Origin: Stygiolobus caldivivus
GTDB taxonomy: Archaea; Thermoproteota; Thermoprotei_A; Sulfolobales; Sulfolobaceae
Assembly: GCF_019704315.1 (NCBI RefSeq)
Contig: NZ_AP024597.1
Coordinates: 2,454,501-2,518,500, forward strand
Reading direction: 5' to 3'
Length of the DNA stretch: 64,000 nt
The notes under the pieces: model-generated
Databases searched by the model: none
Told to the model about the DNA's origin: nothing
What the model saw: only the letters and a program-made list of their open reading frames with translations
Made by a program: the position numbers and the translations under genes
In this document: positions 48,600 through 57,011 of the stretch, piece by piece
How positions within the stretch are numbered: position 1 is the first letter of the stretch
How the letters are laid out: the number at the start of each line of letters is the position of its first letter

Positions 48600-49931
48600 A
48601 TGGTAAATGAAACTGGTCAGAAAAAGACCACTTACTATCTAAAACTGGTCAGAAAAGGACTTATATCCTGTTTCAGATTAACTCCCGTGGAGAGGTTTAA
48701 GAGTGTTATTGCAGAATGGTTAACCTCAAGGTTACCAGACTTGGTAGAGAGGGACGTGTCTTTGCCTTTAGACAAGGACTACATAATTACCGTAACTGGA
48801 GGTAGGAGGAGCGGGAAGACGTTCCTGCTCTATCAGGCTATTCGAGAAATAATTAAACGCGGTATGGCATCTCAAGATGAGATTTTGTATGTGGACTTTG
48901 AAGACTATAGAGTTAAGGGAATATCTGTAGATGATCTAGATAAGCTTCTGACTTCATTCATAGAATTAACAGGGAAGCAGCCAAAGTATTTATTCTTTGA
49001 TGAGATACAGAACGTTAGGGGCTATGGGAGCTGGTTTAGGAAAAAGATTAACGCTAAAATTTACTTATCTGGCTCTTCGTCACAATTAACCCCGATAAAT
49101 ATCGCGGAGGAGTTGAGGGGAAGGAGCATAAACTACGAGGTCTATCCACTATCGTTTAGGGAGTTTTTAAGGTTCAAGGGGATCGCGTACAGCCCTCTTA
49201 TCGCGTACACTCCCCAGCGGGGCATACTACTTTCTCTACTTAGAGAGTATCTGTATTACGGGTCCTATCCTGCTGTCGTTCTCGAAAGGGAAGATAAAGT
49301 GAAACTTTTGCGCTCGTATTTCGATTCGGTCATAGTAAGGGATCTTTCAAATGTAACCCCAAATATTGCTGAGAGTTTTGCCACCTACTTGGTCGCCAAT
49401 TATTCGAGCCTGATAACAATAAACAGAGTTTATAACTATTTGAGGGGCCTCGGTATTAAAATAGGGAAAGAGACAGTCCTAGAGTTGTTCTCAAAAGCCA
49501 AGGAGAGCTATTTTTCTTACTTTGTTGAGGAGTTCGATAAGAGCGAGAGTAAGAGGAAGGTAAACCCTAAGAAGCTCTATGTGGTAGATACCGGATATTC
49601 AACGGCTTTAGGTTACGAATTTTCGATATCAAGGGCTATGGAGAATGCGGTATTCATAGAACTCTTGAGGAGAGGTTACAAGGAAGTATATTACTGGAAA
49701 GGGAAGAGAGAAGTAGATTTCGTAGTAAGTAAGAACTTTACCCCCATCACATTAATTCAGGTAACTTATGCTACCGATAAGGTGGAAGAAAGAGAAACGG
49801 AAGGGATACTTGAGGCCAAGAGTAGGCTAAAAGTTGATAGTTCCTTAATTATAACCTGGGACTACGAAGGAGAAGTTAAGGGGATCAAGGCATTACCGTT
49901 GTGGAAGTGGTTATTAAGCCAGGAAGAATAG
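48600..49931 (+). CDS. AAA+ ATPase with DUF4143 domain
   Basis: Up to 443 residues. Walker A GGRRSGKT near 66, Walker B YLFFDEIQN near 123, sensor SGSSSQL, then the AAA_14/DUF4143 layout ending with the nuclease-like VDTG and EVDFVV segment. This family is common and variable in archaea and often sits in mobile or defence-like surroundings; its role is unclear. The first 29 codons span a direct repeat (AAACTGGTCAGAAAA, twice, in different frames), so a GTG at 48687 may be the true start. Confidence 0.8.
   Translation: MVNETGQKKTTYYLKLVRKGLISCFRLTPVERFKSVIAEWLTSRLPDLVERDVSLPLDKDYIITVTGGRRSGKTFLLYQAIREIIKRGMASQDEILYVDFEDYRVKGISVDDLDKLLTSFIELTGKQPKYLFFDEIQNVRGYGSWFRKKINAKIYLSGSSSQLTPINIAEELRGRSINYEVYPLSFREFLRFKGIAYSPLIAYTPQRGILLSLLREYLYYGSYPAVVLEREDKVKLLRSYFDSVIVRDLSNVTPNIAESFATYLVANYSSLITINRVYNYLRGLGIKIGKETVLELFSKAKESYFSYFVEEFDKSESKRKVNPKKLYVVDTGYSTALGYEFSISRAMENAVFIELLRRGYKEVYYWKGKREVDFVVSKNFTPITLIQVTYATDKVEERETEGILEAKSRLKVDSSLIITWDYEGEVKGIKALPLWKWLLSQEE
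48609..48657. repeat. Direct repeat AAACTGGTCAGAAAA
   Basis: The 15-base sequence occurs twice about 33 bases apart around 48609-48657, in different reading frames of the overlapping ATPase frame. The first copy also forms GGTC...GACC. This argues that the region is regulatory rather than coding. Confidence 0.55.
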
Positions 49932-50557
49932 AAGACGGAAATTAATATAACAGTAAAATAATGACGGAAATATTTATGCTTTACAAAAAGTGTCTCCGCG
50001 AGAATTCTTTTATTTGGAGTAAACTTACTGTCACCCTTTATTACTTCTTTATCAAGCTTGAAATGAATTTAATGGATAATTATGATAACGCTAACCTTGT
50101 ACTTAGGTTTTGTAGGTAGACTAAAGTCTAAAGGTATAAAGCGGTATTAAAGTCCCTGAATTTACACTGCGAGAGATGGGCAAAGGGAAGAAACCGCTAT
50201 GAAAATTTAGACGAGACGACTAAGAGGGCAATACAGACAAAAAATGGGGATCTATATACGTTTTTCTCTCGCATAGAAAATTGAATCAAAAGAAGCTTTT
50301 AGAAACGCTCTTATGGAATCAATAATAGATAACCAGATTAGCATATCTGCGGTTATGATCTTCCCTATAATTTTTACCTTATAAGCGAATAATTCACCGT
50401 TAAACTATTGCTATAGTATAGAATACTTTAGTATATAATGTTAAAGATAAGGAATTACGTAAGCGGACATACTGTCATTATTAAGCTATGAGTCATAGAT
50501 AGGTGGAATAACACTCTAGAGTAATTGTACAGATCATTAGTATAATATGCCTTAAGG
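49932..50557. other. Gene-poor stretch, probable decayed sequence
   Basis: No intact gene. Direct repeats GACGGAAAT lie at 49934-49942 and 49963-49971. Around 50125-50290 one frame encodes about 50 residues without a start and a second frame continues the reading after it, as in a frameshifted remnant. The fragment is not recognised. Composition is like the flanking accessory DNA. Confidence 0.35.
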
Positions 50558-50710
50558 ATGAATTTTATAGGTTATTGTGACTTAATTTTCACAATTTTTC
50601 CAATAAATACTATCCGTGAAGTGATGAGGAAGGCTGTACCGCAGAGAATGATCAGAGCAGTTAAAGAAGGAACCGTTATCATACCTTTAGGTGATACAAG
50701 TTTTGTGTAA
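50558..50710 (+). CDS. Very short ORF, doubtful
   Basis: A 50-codon frame ending 7 bases before the 3' end of the convergent tRNA-Leu. Its second half (REVMRKAVPQRMIRAVKEG, then TVIIPLGDTSFV) looks protein-like, but no family is recognised. It may be the 3' remnant of a gene truncated by an insertion at the tRNA. Confidence 0.25.
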   Translation: MNFIGYCDLIFTIFPINTIREVMRKAVPQRMIRAVKEGTVIIPLGDTSFV

Positions 50711-50717
50711 AAATACG

Positions 50718-50814
50718 TGCGGGGGGTGGGCTTCGAACCCACGCAGGCCTACGCCAGCGGATATCCCGGAGGCGTCTTGAGTCCGCCCCCTTTGACCAGC
50801 TCGGGCACCCCCGC
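50718..50814 (-). tRNA. tRNA-Leu (CAA) with intron
   Basis: Acceptor arms GCGGGGG (50814-50808) and CCCCCGC pair fully with discriminator A at 50718. The T arm is GTGGG-TTCGAAG-CCCAC and a long variable arm (GGC-GTAG-GCC) shows a class II tRNA. After removal of 13 bases at 50763-50775 the anticodon arm is GCGGA-CTCAAGA-TCCGC, giving anticodon CAA at 50777-50779. CCA is not encoded. Without the intron the anticodon stem cannot form. Confidence 0.88.
50763..50775 (-). other. 13-base tRNA intron at position 37/38
   Basis: The insert ACGCCTCCGGGAT lies between G37 and A38, the canonical archaeal intron site. GGG near its 3' end can pair with the CUC of the anticodon loop, a relaxed bulge-helix-bulge arrangement for the splicing endonuclease. 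Confidence 0.7.
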
Positions 50815-50874
50815 TTGTTTATTAAGATTTAATTCATGAGTTTTAAGTTTTTGTATCGTTGAACCGTACTTACC

Positions 50875-51546
50875 TCACATCACTTCTATACGGCCTTGAT
50901 CTGTTCCTAAAATTATTTCATAGTCCCTTACTCCTTTTTTACCGCAAAATACACCGCTTTCGACTACTCCCGGTATTTCTTTCACTTTCTTTTCGAATTC
51001 ACATAACTCCCGAGAATTAACTTCTGCATCGATAATTGCGTTTCCATTGTCTGTTATTATACTTCCTATTTTCCCATTACTTTCTCTGATTTTAACATTA
51101 TATCCCAGAGAGCTTAGTTCAGATAAAACATAAGATAACCCAGTTTGTACAACTTCTACGGGGACGCTTAGTTTAGCTGATGTGTTAAGTTTCGTGTACT
51201 CTCCTATGAAAACAGACTTTTGTGAAAAATAATATAGTAATTTCTCTCTAAGTAGAGCTGCACCCCCACCTTTTACCATGATTTTATCTTTAGTTACCGC
51301 ATCAAAACTATCAACATAAATCTCTGGCTTTATACCTGTGGTTAAAGATAATACTAGTGCTCCTCTCTTTGACAACTCAAGCTCTGTATCCATTGAGCTA
51401 GCGATAAAAATCTTGTCCTTTAACATATTTTTATTATCTAAGACTTCAATTAACTTCCTGACTGTCTTACCAGTGCCCATGCCTATTACTCTGTGCTGTA
51501 ATAACATAGGTGATACGAACTCAGCCACGACTTGTTTTGCATCCAT
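50875..51546 (-). CDS. rpiA: Ribose-5-phosphate isomerase A
   Basis: Interconverts ribose 5-phosphate and ribulose 5-phosphate. 223 residues. GMGTGKTVRKLIEVL corresponds to the family GLGTGST loop, DSFDAVTKDKIMVKGGGAALLREKLL to the D-x-D and KGGGGAL catalytic block, and PVEVVQTG follows. It lies downstream of the cdv genes in the same direction, with a 72-base gap. Confidence 0.92.
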   Translation of the reverse strand: MDAKQVVAEFVSPMLLQHRVIGMGTGKTVRKLIEVLDNKNMLKDKIFIASSMDTELELSKRGALVLSLTTGIKPEIYVDSFDAVTKDKIMVKGGGAALLREKLLYYFSQKSVFIGEYTKLNTSAKLSVPVEVVQTGLSYVLSELSSLGYNVKIRESNGKIGSIITDNGNAIIDAEVNSRELCEFEKKVKEIPGVVESGVFCGKKGVRDYEIILGTDQGRIEVM

Positions 51547-51618
51547 AAAAGTATAGTGATAAAATGGATTTTAGCACTTTCCCTAGGGAAAAAAGTAAAA
51601 GAGATCTTTATTAAGGAA

Positions 51619-52743
51619 CTAAAGGGCCTTAAACTTCTCATGCCATACCTCGTAGGCTTTGATCATTTCTTGATTAACACTCGGTTTTCTAACTTTTAAA
51701 ACTTCAATGAAATCATTAATGTTGACCGGTCTAGGCTCGGATAAATTCTTCTCAAACATCTCCTTTACTACTCTTATTTGTGCAGCTTGTACAATGTCCT
51801 TTATATCACTAGCAGTATAACCGTCTGTTAACTCGGCTAATTGATTTAAATTAACGCTACTATCGAGATTAATCTTAGAAGAGTAATACTTAAGCAGCGA
51901 TAATCTCTGGTTGAAGTCAGGTAATTTTACATATATTCTCTTCTGGAATCTTCTCAAAAATGGCTCATCTAGTCTCCATGGTTTATTGGTTGCACCTACT
52001 ACGTACACTTTAAACGATTCTGACTTGTCTTGTAAACCATCCATTTCTTTTAGAAATTGGTTCCTAACTCTTACTTCTCCTCCATTTTCACTGTTATATA
52101 CCCCTAACAACGCGTCTATTTCATCAATAAATATAATTACAGGTTTGTCCTCTTTTTTGGAGAGTTCTCTAGCGTTGGTAAATATCTTTGCCACATTTTT
52201 TTCTGCTTCACCTAACCACTTAGACATTATAGACGCAGCGTCTACTTGAATGAAGTATGAATCGATCTCGTTAGCTACGGCAGCCGCTATCATTGTTTTT
52301 CCGCAACCAGGTGGGCCATATAGTAGGATCCCTCTAGGCCAACCTAGTGGAAATAGATCCGGTCTTTTAGTTGGATAAACTATTGACTCCTTTAACGCTT
52401 CCTTAACGTCATCAAGCCCTACAATGTCGTTAAACGACACTTTAGGTTTCTCTTTGACTATCAAATCTTCAATGCTAACACTCGTAGTCTTAACTTGTTC
52501 TTCCCCGTTAGCCGGGATTACTTCTTTAAGGACCTCTATTCTCCTTTTGTATTCATTGATCATTTGTTCATATACCTTGATAGTATTTGAGTCATGATAA
52601 AGAGCTACTAATTGCGATAATACTTCTATTGCTTTTTTGTAGTTATTTATAGCTTCTTCTACATTTCCCTCTTTATCAGCTTTGACAGCTGCCACAGCAT
52701 ACTTTCGTGCCATCTCCTCTAGCATAGACTGCGCAGACATCAA
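51619..52743 (-). CDS. cdvC: CdvC, Vps4-like AAA ATPase
   Basis: Disassembles and remodels ESCRT-III filaments during division. 374 residues. An N-terminal MIT three-helix domain (about 1-75) binds CdvB; the AAA core has Walker A GPPGCGKT near 145 and Walker [12 protein letters not shown] near 202, followed by RRFQKRIYV. It lies 1 base after cdvB in the cdvABC unit. Confidence 0.95.
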   Translation of the reverse strand: MMSAQSMLEEMARKYAVAAVKADKEGNVEEAINNYKKAIEVLSQLVALYHDSNTIKVYEQMINEYKRRIEVLKEVIPANGEEQVKTTSVSIEDLIVKEKPKVSFNDIVGLDDVKEALKESIVYPTKRPDLFPLGWPRGILLYGPPGCGKTMIAAAVANEIDSYFIQVDAASIMSKWLGEAEKNVAKIFTNARELSKKEDKPVIIFIDEIDALLGVYNSENGGEVRVRNQFLKEMDGLQDKSESFKVYVVGATNKPWRLDEPFLRRFQKRIYVKLPDFNQRLSLLKYYSSKINLDSSVNLNQLAELTDGYTASDIKDIVQAAQIRVVKEMFEKNLSEPRPVNINDFIEVLKVRKPSVNQEMIKAYEVWHEKFKAL

Positions 52744-52744
52744 T

Positions 52745-53524
52745 TTACCCCTCTAAAGCTATTAGACCTTTCTGTTCTAATCTCTTTAATAAATTAAGTA
52801 CTTCAACCTTATCTACACCATAATTTTTCGATAAGTACTCTAGATCCAAGAACCCACCCGTACTTCTAATATAATCCAATAGCATTTGCTCAGTAAGGCT
52901 CCTCTTTATCTGTACAGCCTGTGCTCTTGGCTTCGGCAACTCGGATGGTGGGTGCGGTAACTCGGGTAAGATCTCTCTCACCTTTACTTCAGCCATTTTC
53001 TGTGCTTCATCTAAAATCTGTTTAGCCTGCTCATCTACTATCGCGGGTACTACAGATTTTTCACTTATCGCACCAGTTTCTATCGCTATGCTGTTTACGC
53101 TGCTGGTTATCGAATCCAGAGCTAAAGCTACTTCTGGTGCGACACCTTTGATCTGGTCTTTGAGTTCGCCTAAGATTTTCATGACCGGGAATAAGACTAA
53201 GGAAACTCCTTGAAGCTCTTGTACGGTATCAAGTTTTAGCCTTACTTTCTCAATGGCCAAATATGCGGTGTAAATTATTTTAATCATCTTTCTTATATCT
53301 GATATTTCTTGGGCATAAATCGTCGCCCTCGCCATATCTCCTTCTATCTGTGCTCTGACTACTTTCTCAAACAGTTCCTTATCTCGCTCTTTAAGCCGTC
53401 TTATGGCTTCGTCAAGTCTGTCCTGTTGGTCCTTTAACTTTAAGGATATCTCAGTGATCACCTTATTCAACTGAATTTTACGCTTCCTGTCACTGTTAAA
53501 AATTGATGAGAACTTATCAAACAT
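52745..53524 (-). CDS. cdvB: CdvB, ESCRT-III homologue
   Basis: Forms the medial division ring and links CdvA to CdvC. 259 residues: the ESCRT-III helical core (about 20-175), a Pro-rich MIM2-like segment [14 protein letters not shown] near 200 for the CdvC MIT domain, and a C-terminal winged helix ([20 protein letters not shown], then [14 protein letters not shown]) that binds the CdvA tail. It lies 18 bases after cdvA. Confidence 0.95.
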   Translation of the reverse strand: MFDKFSSIFNSDRKRKIQLNKVITEISLKLKDQQDRLDEAIRRLKERDKELFEKVVRAQIEGDMARATIYAQEISDIRKMIKIIYTAYLAIEKVRLKLDTVQELQGVSLVLFPVMKILGELKDQIKGVAPEVALALDSITSSVNSIAIETGAISEKSVVPAIVDEQAKQILDEAQKMAEVKVREILPELPHPPSELPKPRAQAVQIKRSLTEQMLLDYIRSTGGFLDLEYLSKNYGVDKVEVLNLLKRLEQKGLIALEG

Positions 53525-53542
53525 CCTATGTCACTAGATTAT

Positions 53543-54259
53543 TCAGAGAGTATTTATTACCCTTACTGGTATTGGCAAAGCCACTTCTGACTTATTACTC
53601 TCCGTCTTTGCGGATTGTTCTGTCTGCGTTGGTAATGAGGGAGAAGGCTTTAATTCTAAACTCTCTTTATCAAGCCCGTCAAGTTTATCTAGTGTTTTTT
53701 TAATATCGTCACGTTCTATAGTATAACTCTCCTTAGAGAGTCTCAGGATTTCTATAGAGTTTTTATATGCTGTGTCAGGCAACTCTCCTGAAATATAACT
53801 CATCTTTAGGGCTATTGTGGCCTTTTCAATTTGGGCTAGCTGATCCTCAATCTTGTTTAGCCTGTCTTTTAGCTTCCCCTTTAACTTCCCTTGTTCTTCC
53901 CTGACTTTTAACATCTCTGCGTCGAGTTTTCTTTTCATATCATCATACATACTCTTAGGGATCTCGTTCTTAGAGTAAAGTTCCTCTAGTGCTTTTTGCC
54001 TTCTCCTTATTTTCTCCATGTAGCCCAATATCCTAAAGGCCTCATTTCTCCACTCAGGTATAAGGACTAACGAATCACCGTCTAGTTTTAGACTATCAGG
54101 GGGGTAACTCTTTATCTCCTCGCCCTTTGAAATTTCTATACCAGTTACAGTGCCGTCTATCTCAGTATAAACGTGAAGCAGAACTCCCACGTCTCTGCCG
54201 TAAATGTCCTTTATCTTTTGTCCTATAAATTTCGTTAATACCTCAACTGAAACTGGCAT
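53543..54259 (-). CDS. cdvA: CdvA, division-site protein
   Basis: Crenarchaeal division protein that binds DNA/membrane and recruits CdvB. About 238 residues: PRC-barrel-like N-terminus ([20 protein letters not shown], then [14 protein letters not shown]), a long coiled coil about 75-190, and a C-terminal [11 protein letters not shown]-type peptide that meets the CdvB winged helix. The ATG at 54259 matches relatives and has GAGGAG seven bases upstream; an earlier in-frame start at 54274 is less likely. Confidence 0.95.
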   Translation of the reverse strand: MPVSVEVLTKFIGQKIKDIYGRDVGVLLHVYTEIDGTVTGIEISKGEEIKSYPPDSLKLDGDSLVLIPEWRNEAFRILGYMEKIRRRQKALEELYSKNEIPKSMYDDMKRKLDAEMLKVREEQGKLKGKLKDRLNKIEDQLAQIEKATIALKMSYISGELPDTAYKNSIEILRLSKESYTIERDDIKKTLDKLDGLDKESLELKPSPSLPTQTEQSAKTESNKSEVALPIPVRVINTL

Positions 54260-54266
54260 GGTATTA

Positions 54267-54306
54267 CTCCTCAAAGTTATCAGCTCTGTTAAGAATATTT
54301 AAAAGG
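54267..54306 (-). promoter_or_regulatory. cdvA promoter and ribosome binding site
   Basis: TTTTAAATATT (about 54294-54305 on the minus strand) is a TATA box about 26 bases before the expected start near 54274; GAGGAG at 54272-54267 precedes the ATG at 54259. A candidate sRNA ends only a few bases upstream of this box. cdvA is known to be cell-cycle regulated, but no operator is assigned. Confidence 0.55.
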
Positions 54307-54310
54307 ATTT

Positions 54311-54371
54311 GGGCCCCTCAGAAGGTAGAGGGTCATCACTGATAAGTGCTTTTAACCCTCATCATCGGCCC
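54311..54371 (-). ncRNA. C/D-box sRNA upstream of cdvA
   Basis: A near-ideal dual-guide C/D sRNA. C box ATGATGA (54365-54359), 12-base guide GGGTTAAAAGCA, D' CTTA (54346-54343), 3-base spacer, C' GTGATGA (54339-54333), 11-base guide CCCTCTACCTT, D CTGA (54321-54318). GGGCC before the C box and GGCCC after the D box form a terminal stem. It should guide 2'-O-methylation of rRNA or tRNA; targets are not identified here. Confidence 0.85.
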
Positions 54372-54427
54372 GGTAATATTATGATAGATTATTTAAAAAA
54401 GGATCTCACGGAAAGATATAATTTACA

Positions 54428-54676
54428 ATGAGTTTGCAAACACTTGAAAATATAACGAGACAGTTTTCTGGACTATTGCATATTAATCCTTCCCCTTTAG
54501 CATCGGTGTTTATCATAATTGGGATGGCAATTTTAATCGTTCTTCTGTTAGGCGGTATAGTGTACGGAGTAGTCCAAGCATTTAAGACATTACCAAACAT
54601 GCCATTTAGGAGTTTTGTGATACTAATGGTGGTTATAGCGACTTTCTTGATAGTACTCGGAATACTTATTCCTTAA
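54428..54676 (+). CDS. Small two-TM membrane protein near cdv locus
   Basis: 82 residues: TM1 about 26-50 (ASVFIIIGMAILIVLLLGGI), a short basic loop, TM2 about 62-80 (FVILMVVIATFLIVLGILI). It lies between the divergently transcribed cdvA and the convergent enolase gene. A TATA-like TTATTTAAAAA is about 35 bases upstream. The family is not recognised. Confidence 0.6.
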   Translation: MSLQTLENITRQFSGLLHINPSPLASVFIIIGMAILIVLLLGGIVYGVVQAFKTLPNMPFRSFVILMVVIATFLIVLGILIP

Positions 54677-54682
54677 AGAGGA

Positions 54683-55927
54683 TTATAACCTCTTCCCATA
54701 GTATTCTAGTCCATAATCCCTTTCTATTTCTATTATTCTATTATACTTACTAGTCCTTTCTCCCCTAGCTGGAGCTCCAGTTTTGATAAAGTCACTCTGG
54801 ACGCCAACAGCTAAATCTGCTATGAAATGATCTTCAGTTTCTCCACTCCTGTGACTAACAATGATTTTTATAGAATTTTTCTTAGCCAATTCTATGTAGT
54901 CAAAGGTCTCACTTAAGGTTCCTATTTGGTTAGGCTTAACTATAGTACCAGTTGTAGATTTTTTTTCAATACCTTTCTTTAAATATTCTACGTTAGTGGT
55001 GTAAAGATCGTCTCCCGTCACTATAGTATTCTTGAGCTTAGATTGTAAAGTTGCAAACCTGTCGAAATCGTTCTCGTTAAAGGGATCCTCTAAGTACAGT
55101 ATTGGGTACTCATTAGCTAAATTTGCATAATAGTCAATCATCTCATCTGGGGAATACTTCTTGCCGTCGATCTCGTAAACCCCGTCGTTATAGAAATCTG
55201 ATGACGCTGCATCCATACCTATGTAAACTTGGCCTTCATATCCCGAGTTCTTTATGGCAGTATATACAAGGTCTAATGCATCCCTAGTCTTTTCAAGTGG
55301 TGGAGAGACTCCCCCTTCATCGCCCAAGGCGGTATATATTTTTCCATATCTTTCGGTTATTAGATCTTTGAGTTTCTTGTAGATAGTAGTAGATGCGAAT
55401 AATGCATCTGAAAACGAATCAAAATCTTTAGGTATTATAATAAACTCCTGGATCTTAAGCATATTACCCGCATGAAGACCTCCGTTTAAAATATTAAGAA
55501 GAGGTATAGGCGTATACCTAGTCTTAGGACCCCCTATATATCTAAAGTATTCTATATTGAGGCTTTTAGCTGCTGTTTTGAGAACTGCTATAGAAGTGGC
55601 AATGGTAGTATTACCACCTATCCTACTCTTGTTTACGGTTCCATCTAATTTAAGAAGAGTCCGATCTACGGCTAGTTGATTTAGAACGTCAAAATCCCGT
55701 AATGCGTCGTTAATAACAGAATCAACTATTCTTACAGCTTCTGTAACTCCACCGTCCTTATCCCTTAATTCAACCGCTTCCCTAGTACCTTTTGAGGCAC
55801 CTGCAGGAGCATCTCCAAAGTCCGATACTCCTCCATACGTCTCTACTTTTACTCTAATAGTCCTATTTCCTCTAGAATCTAATACTTGATATCCTCTTAT
55901 CTTCTTTATCCTAGACGAATCACTCAT
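54683..55927 (-). CDS. eno: Enolase
   Basis: Interconverts 2-phosphoglycerate and PEP. About 414 residues. [17 protein letters not shown] at the start, [14 protein letters not shown], the metal acidic residues in [12 protein letters not shown] and GDDLYTTN, and [18 protein letters not shown] near the end are all present. The start is trimmed to the ATG giving [12 protein letters not shown], as in relatives. It fits with ppsA in gluconeogenesis. Confidence 0.95.
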   Translation of the reverse strand: MSDSSRIKKIRGYQVLDSRGNRTIRVKVETYGGVSDFGDAPAGASKGTREAVELRDKDGGVTEAVRIVDSVINDALRDFDVLNQLAVDRTLLKLDGTVNKSRIGGNTTIATSIAVLKTAAKSLNIEYFRYIGGPKTRYTPIPLLNILNGGLHAGNMLKIQEFIIIPKDFDSFSDALFASTTIYKKLKDLITERYGKIYTALGDEGGVSPPLEKTRDALDLVYTAIKNSGYEGQVYIGMDAASSDFYNDGVYEIDGKKYSPDEMIDYYANLANEYPILYLEDPFNENDFDRFATLQSKLKNTIVTGDDLYTTNVEYLKKGIEKKSTTGTIVKPNQIGTLSETFDYIELAKKNSIKIIVSHRSGETEDHFIADLAVGVQSDFIKTGAPARGERTSKYNRIIEIERDYGLEYYGKRL

Positions 55928-55968
55928 TTTAAATCCTTGAATGATATTCAAATAGAGAAGACTAATAT

Positions 55969-56283
55969 ATGTTACCTATATGTTATAGTTCATTACCATT
56001 ACTGGTTTATGGTATCCTAACACCAATCTATACATATGCCTTAGAAGGTAAGCTAAGCAACGAGAAAGCATTTTATTTTGCATGGGTTACAGCGCCGTTC
56101 CTAGTCGCGTATTTTTACGTCAAATCTATTATGTTTATACCATTATTATTGATATTTAATATTATTGCTTATATAATAGTGTTTAATAACAAATATAAAT
56201 ATATTGTATCCGTGCTTTTATCAGCGTCAATATTGTGCCAATTAATTTATAGTTTAATTGTATTACATATTACTCATGCCTAG
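55969..56283 (+). CDS. Small membrane protein, unknown
   Basis: 104 residues with about three to four hydrophobic segments ([70 protein letters not shown]). No motif is recognised. It begins 42 bases from the divergent enolase start and overlaps the zinc-ribbon gene by 8 bases. Confidence 0.55.
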   Translation: MLPICYSSLPLLVYGILTPIYTYALEGKLSNEKAFYFAWVTAPFLVAYFYVKSIMFIPLLLIFNIIAYIIVFNNKYKYIVSVLLSASILCQLIYSLIVLHITHA

Positions 56284-56605
56284 GAAAAAACAGAGCGATC
56301 CAGACACATGTCCGAATTGTGGTACCAAAGCGGATAAACCGACAAAGACTTGGCAACTCGTATCCCCACTTCCAGACGCTTACGGGAGAATAACGATAAC
56401 TGTAATGGGTTCTTATGAGTGCCCTAAATGCGGACATAAATGGAAAGCTGTGGTCTCGAAAATAAAAGCCGGTGGAAGCTCGGTAGAGGTAGAAGGGAAG
56501 AAAGGGGTTAAGAAAATAGGAGAAGAAGAACAAAAAGAAGAGGAAAATAGAGCAGAAGTAATAGAATTAGACTTAAGTGATCTGGATGAAGATGAAGAAG
56601 AGTGA
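56276..56605 (+). CDS. Zinc-ribbon protein with acidic tail
   Basis: 109 residues. A basic start [10 protein letters not shown], a zinc ribbon CPNC ... CPKC separated by about 30 residues, then a charged linker and a strongly acidic C-terminus (DLSDLDEDEEE). It could be a transcription- or chromatin-associated factor (the layout recalls Elf1/TFS-like ribbons), but I do not recognise it with certainty. The ATG at 56276 is preferred to the earlier 56258. Confidence 0.6.
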   Translation: MPRKKQSDPDTCPNCGTKADKPTKTWQLVSPLPDAYGRITITVMGSYECPKCGHKWKAVVSKIKAGGSSVEVEGKKGVKKIGEEEQKEEENRAEVIELDLSDLDEDEEE

Positions 56606-57011
56606 CGTGATACTTCTCGCTCTTATTATAATAATTTATATAAGTGTGTTTTCTGGTGTTGTACAGACGGCAAGTGTAGAAGGAGTATCAATGTATCCAG
56701 TCTTTCAGAACGGCTTCTTAACTTTCTATACCTCACCTAAAAATATAACTGTAGGTAATATAATTATCTATAAATCAGAACTGGGTACTTATGTTATCCA
56801 TAGAGTAGTTCAAATAAATTACCAGTATCATAGTTATGTCACACAAGGAGTAGATCCAATTACTAACCCTATCCCGGATAATAGGATAGGCTTAGAACCG
56901 CCTTACGGAGTTCCGAAACAATTTGTCGTAGGAAAAGTACTTGAAGTTCATGGAGTTATAATTTCAATACCTTATTTAGGATATATATCTATATTATTCT
57001 CGTTACTTTAA
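56586..57011 (+). CDS. Signal peptidase I (S26B/Sec11 type)
   Basis: Membrane serine protease that removes secretory signal peptides. About 141 residues: an N-terminal TM (VILLALIIIIYISVFSGVV), the catalytic Ser in EGVSMYP, and His in TYVIHRVV where bacteria have lysine, which is the archaeal/eukaryotic type. A second hydrophobic end (IISIPYLGYISILFSLL) is short. It overlaps the zinc-ribbon gene by 20 bases and converges on gcvPB by 9 bases. Confidence 0.85.
   Translation: MKMKKSDVILLALIIIIYISVFSGVVQTASVEGVSMYPVFQNGFLTFYTSPKNITVGNIIIYKSELGTYVIHRVVQINYQYHSYVTQGVDPITNPIPDNRIGLEPPYGVPKQFVVGKVLEVHGVIISIPYLGYISILFSLL

Noticed and set aside
50718-50814. tRNA 3' end as an att site with a second copy in the window
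   Set aside because: No second copy of the T arm and acceptor sequence was found in the 48-50.7 kb zone.
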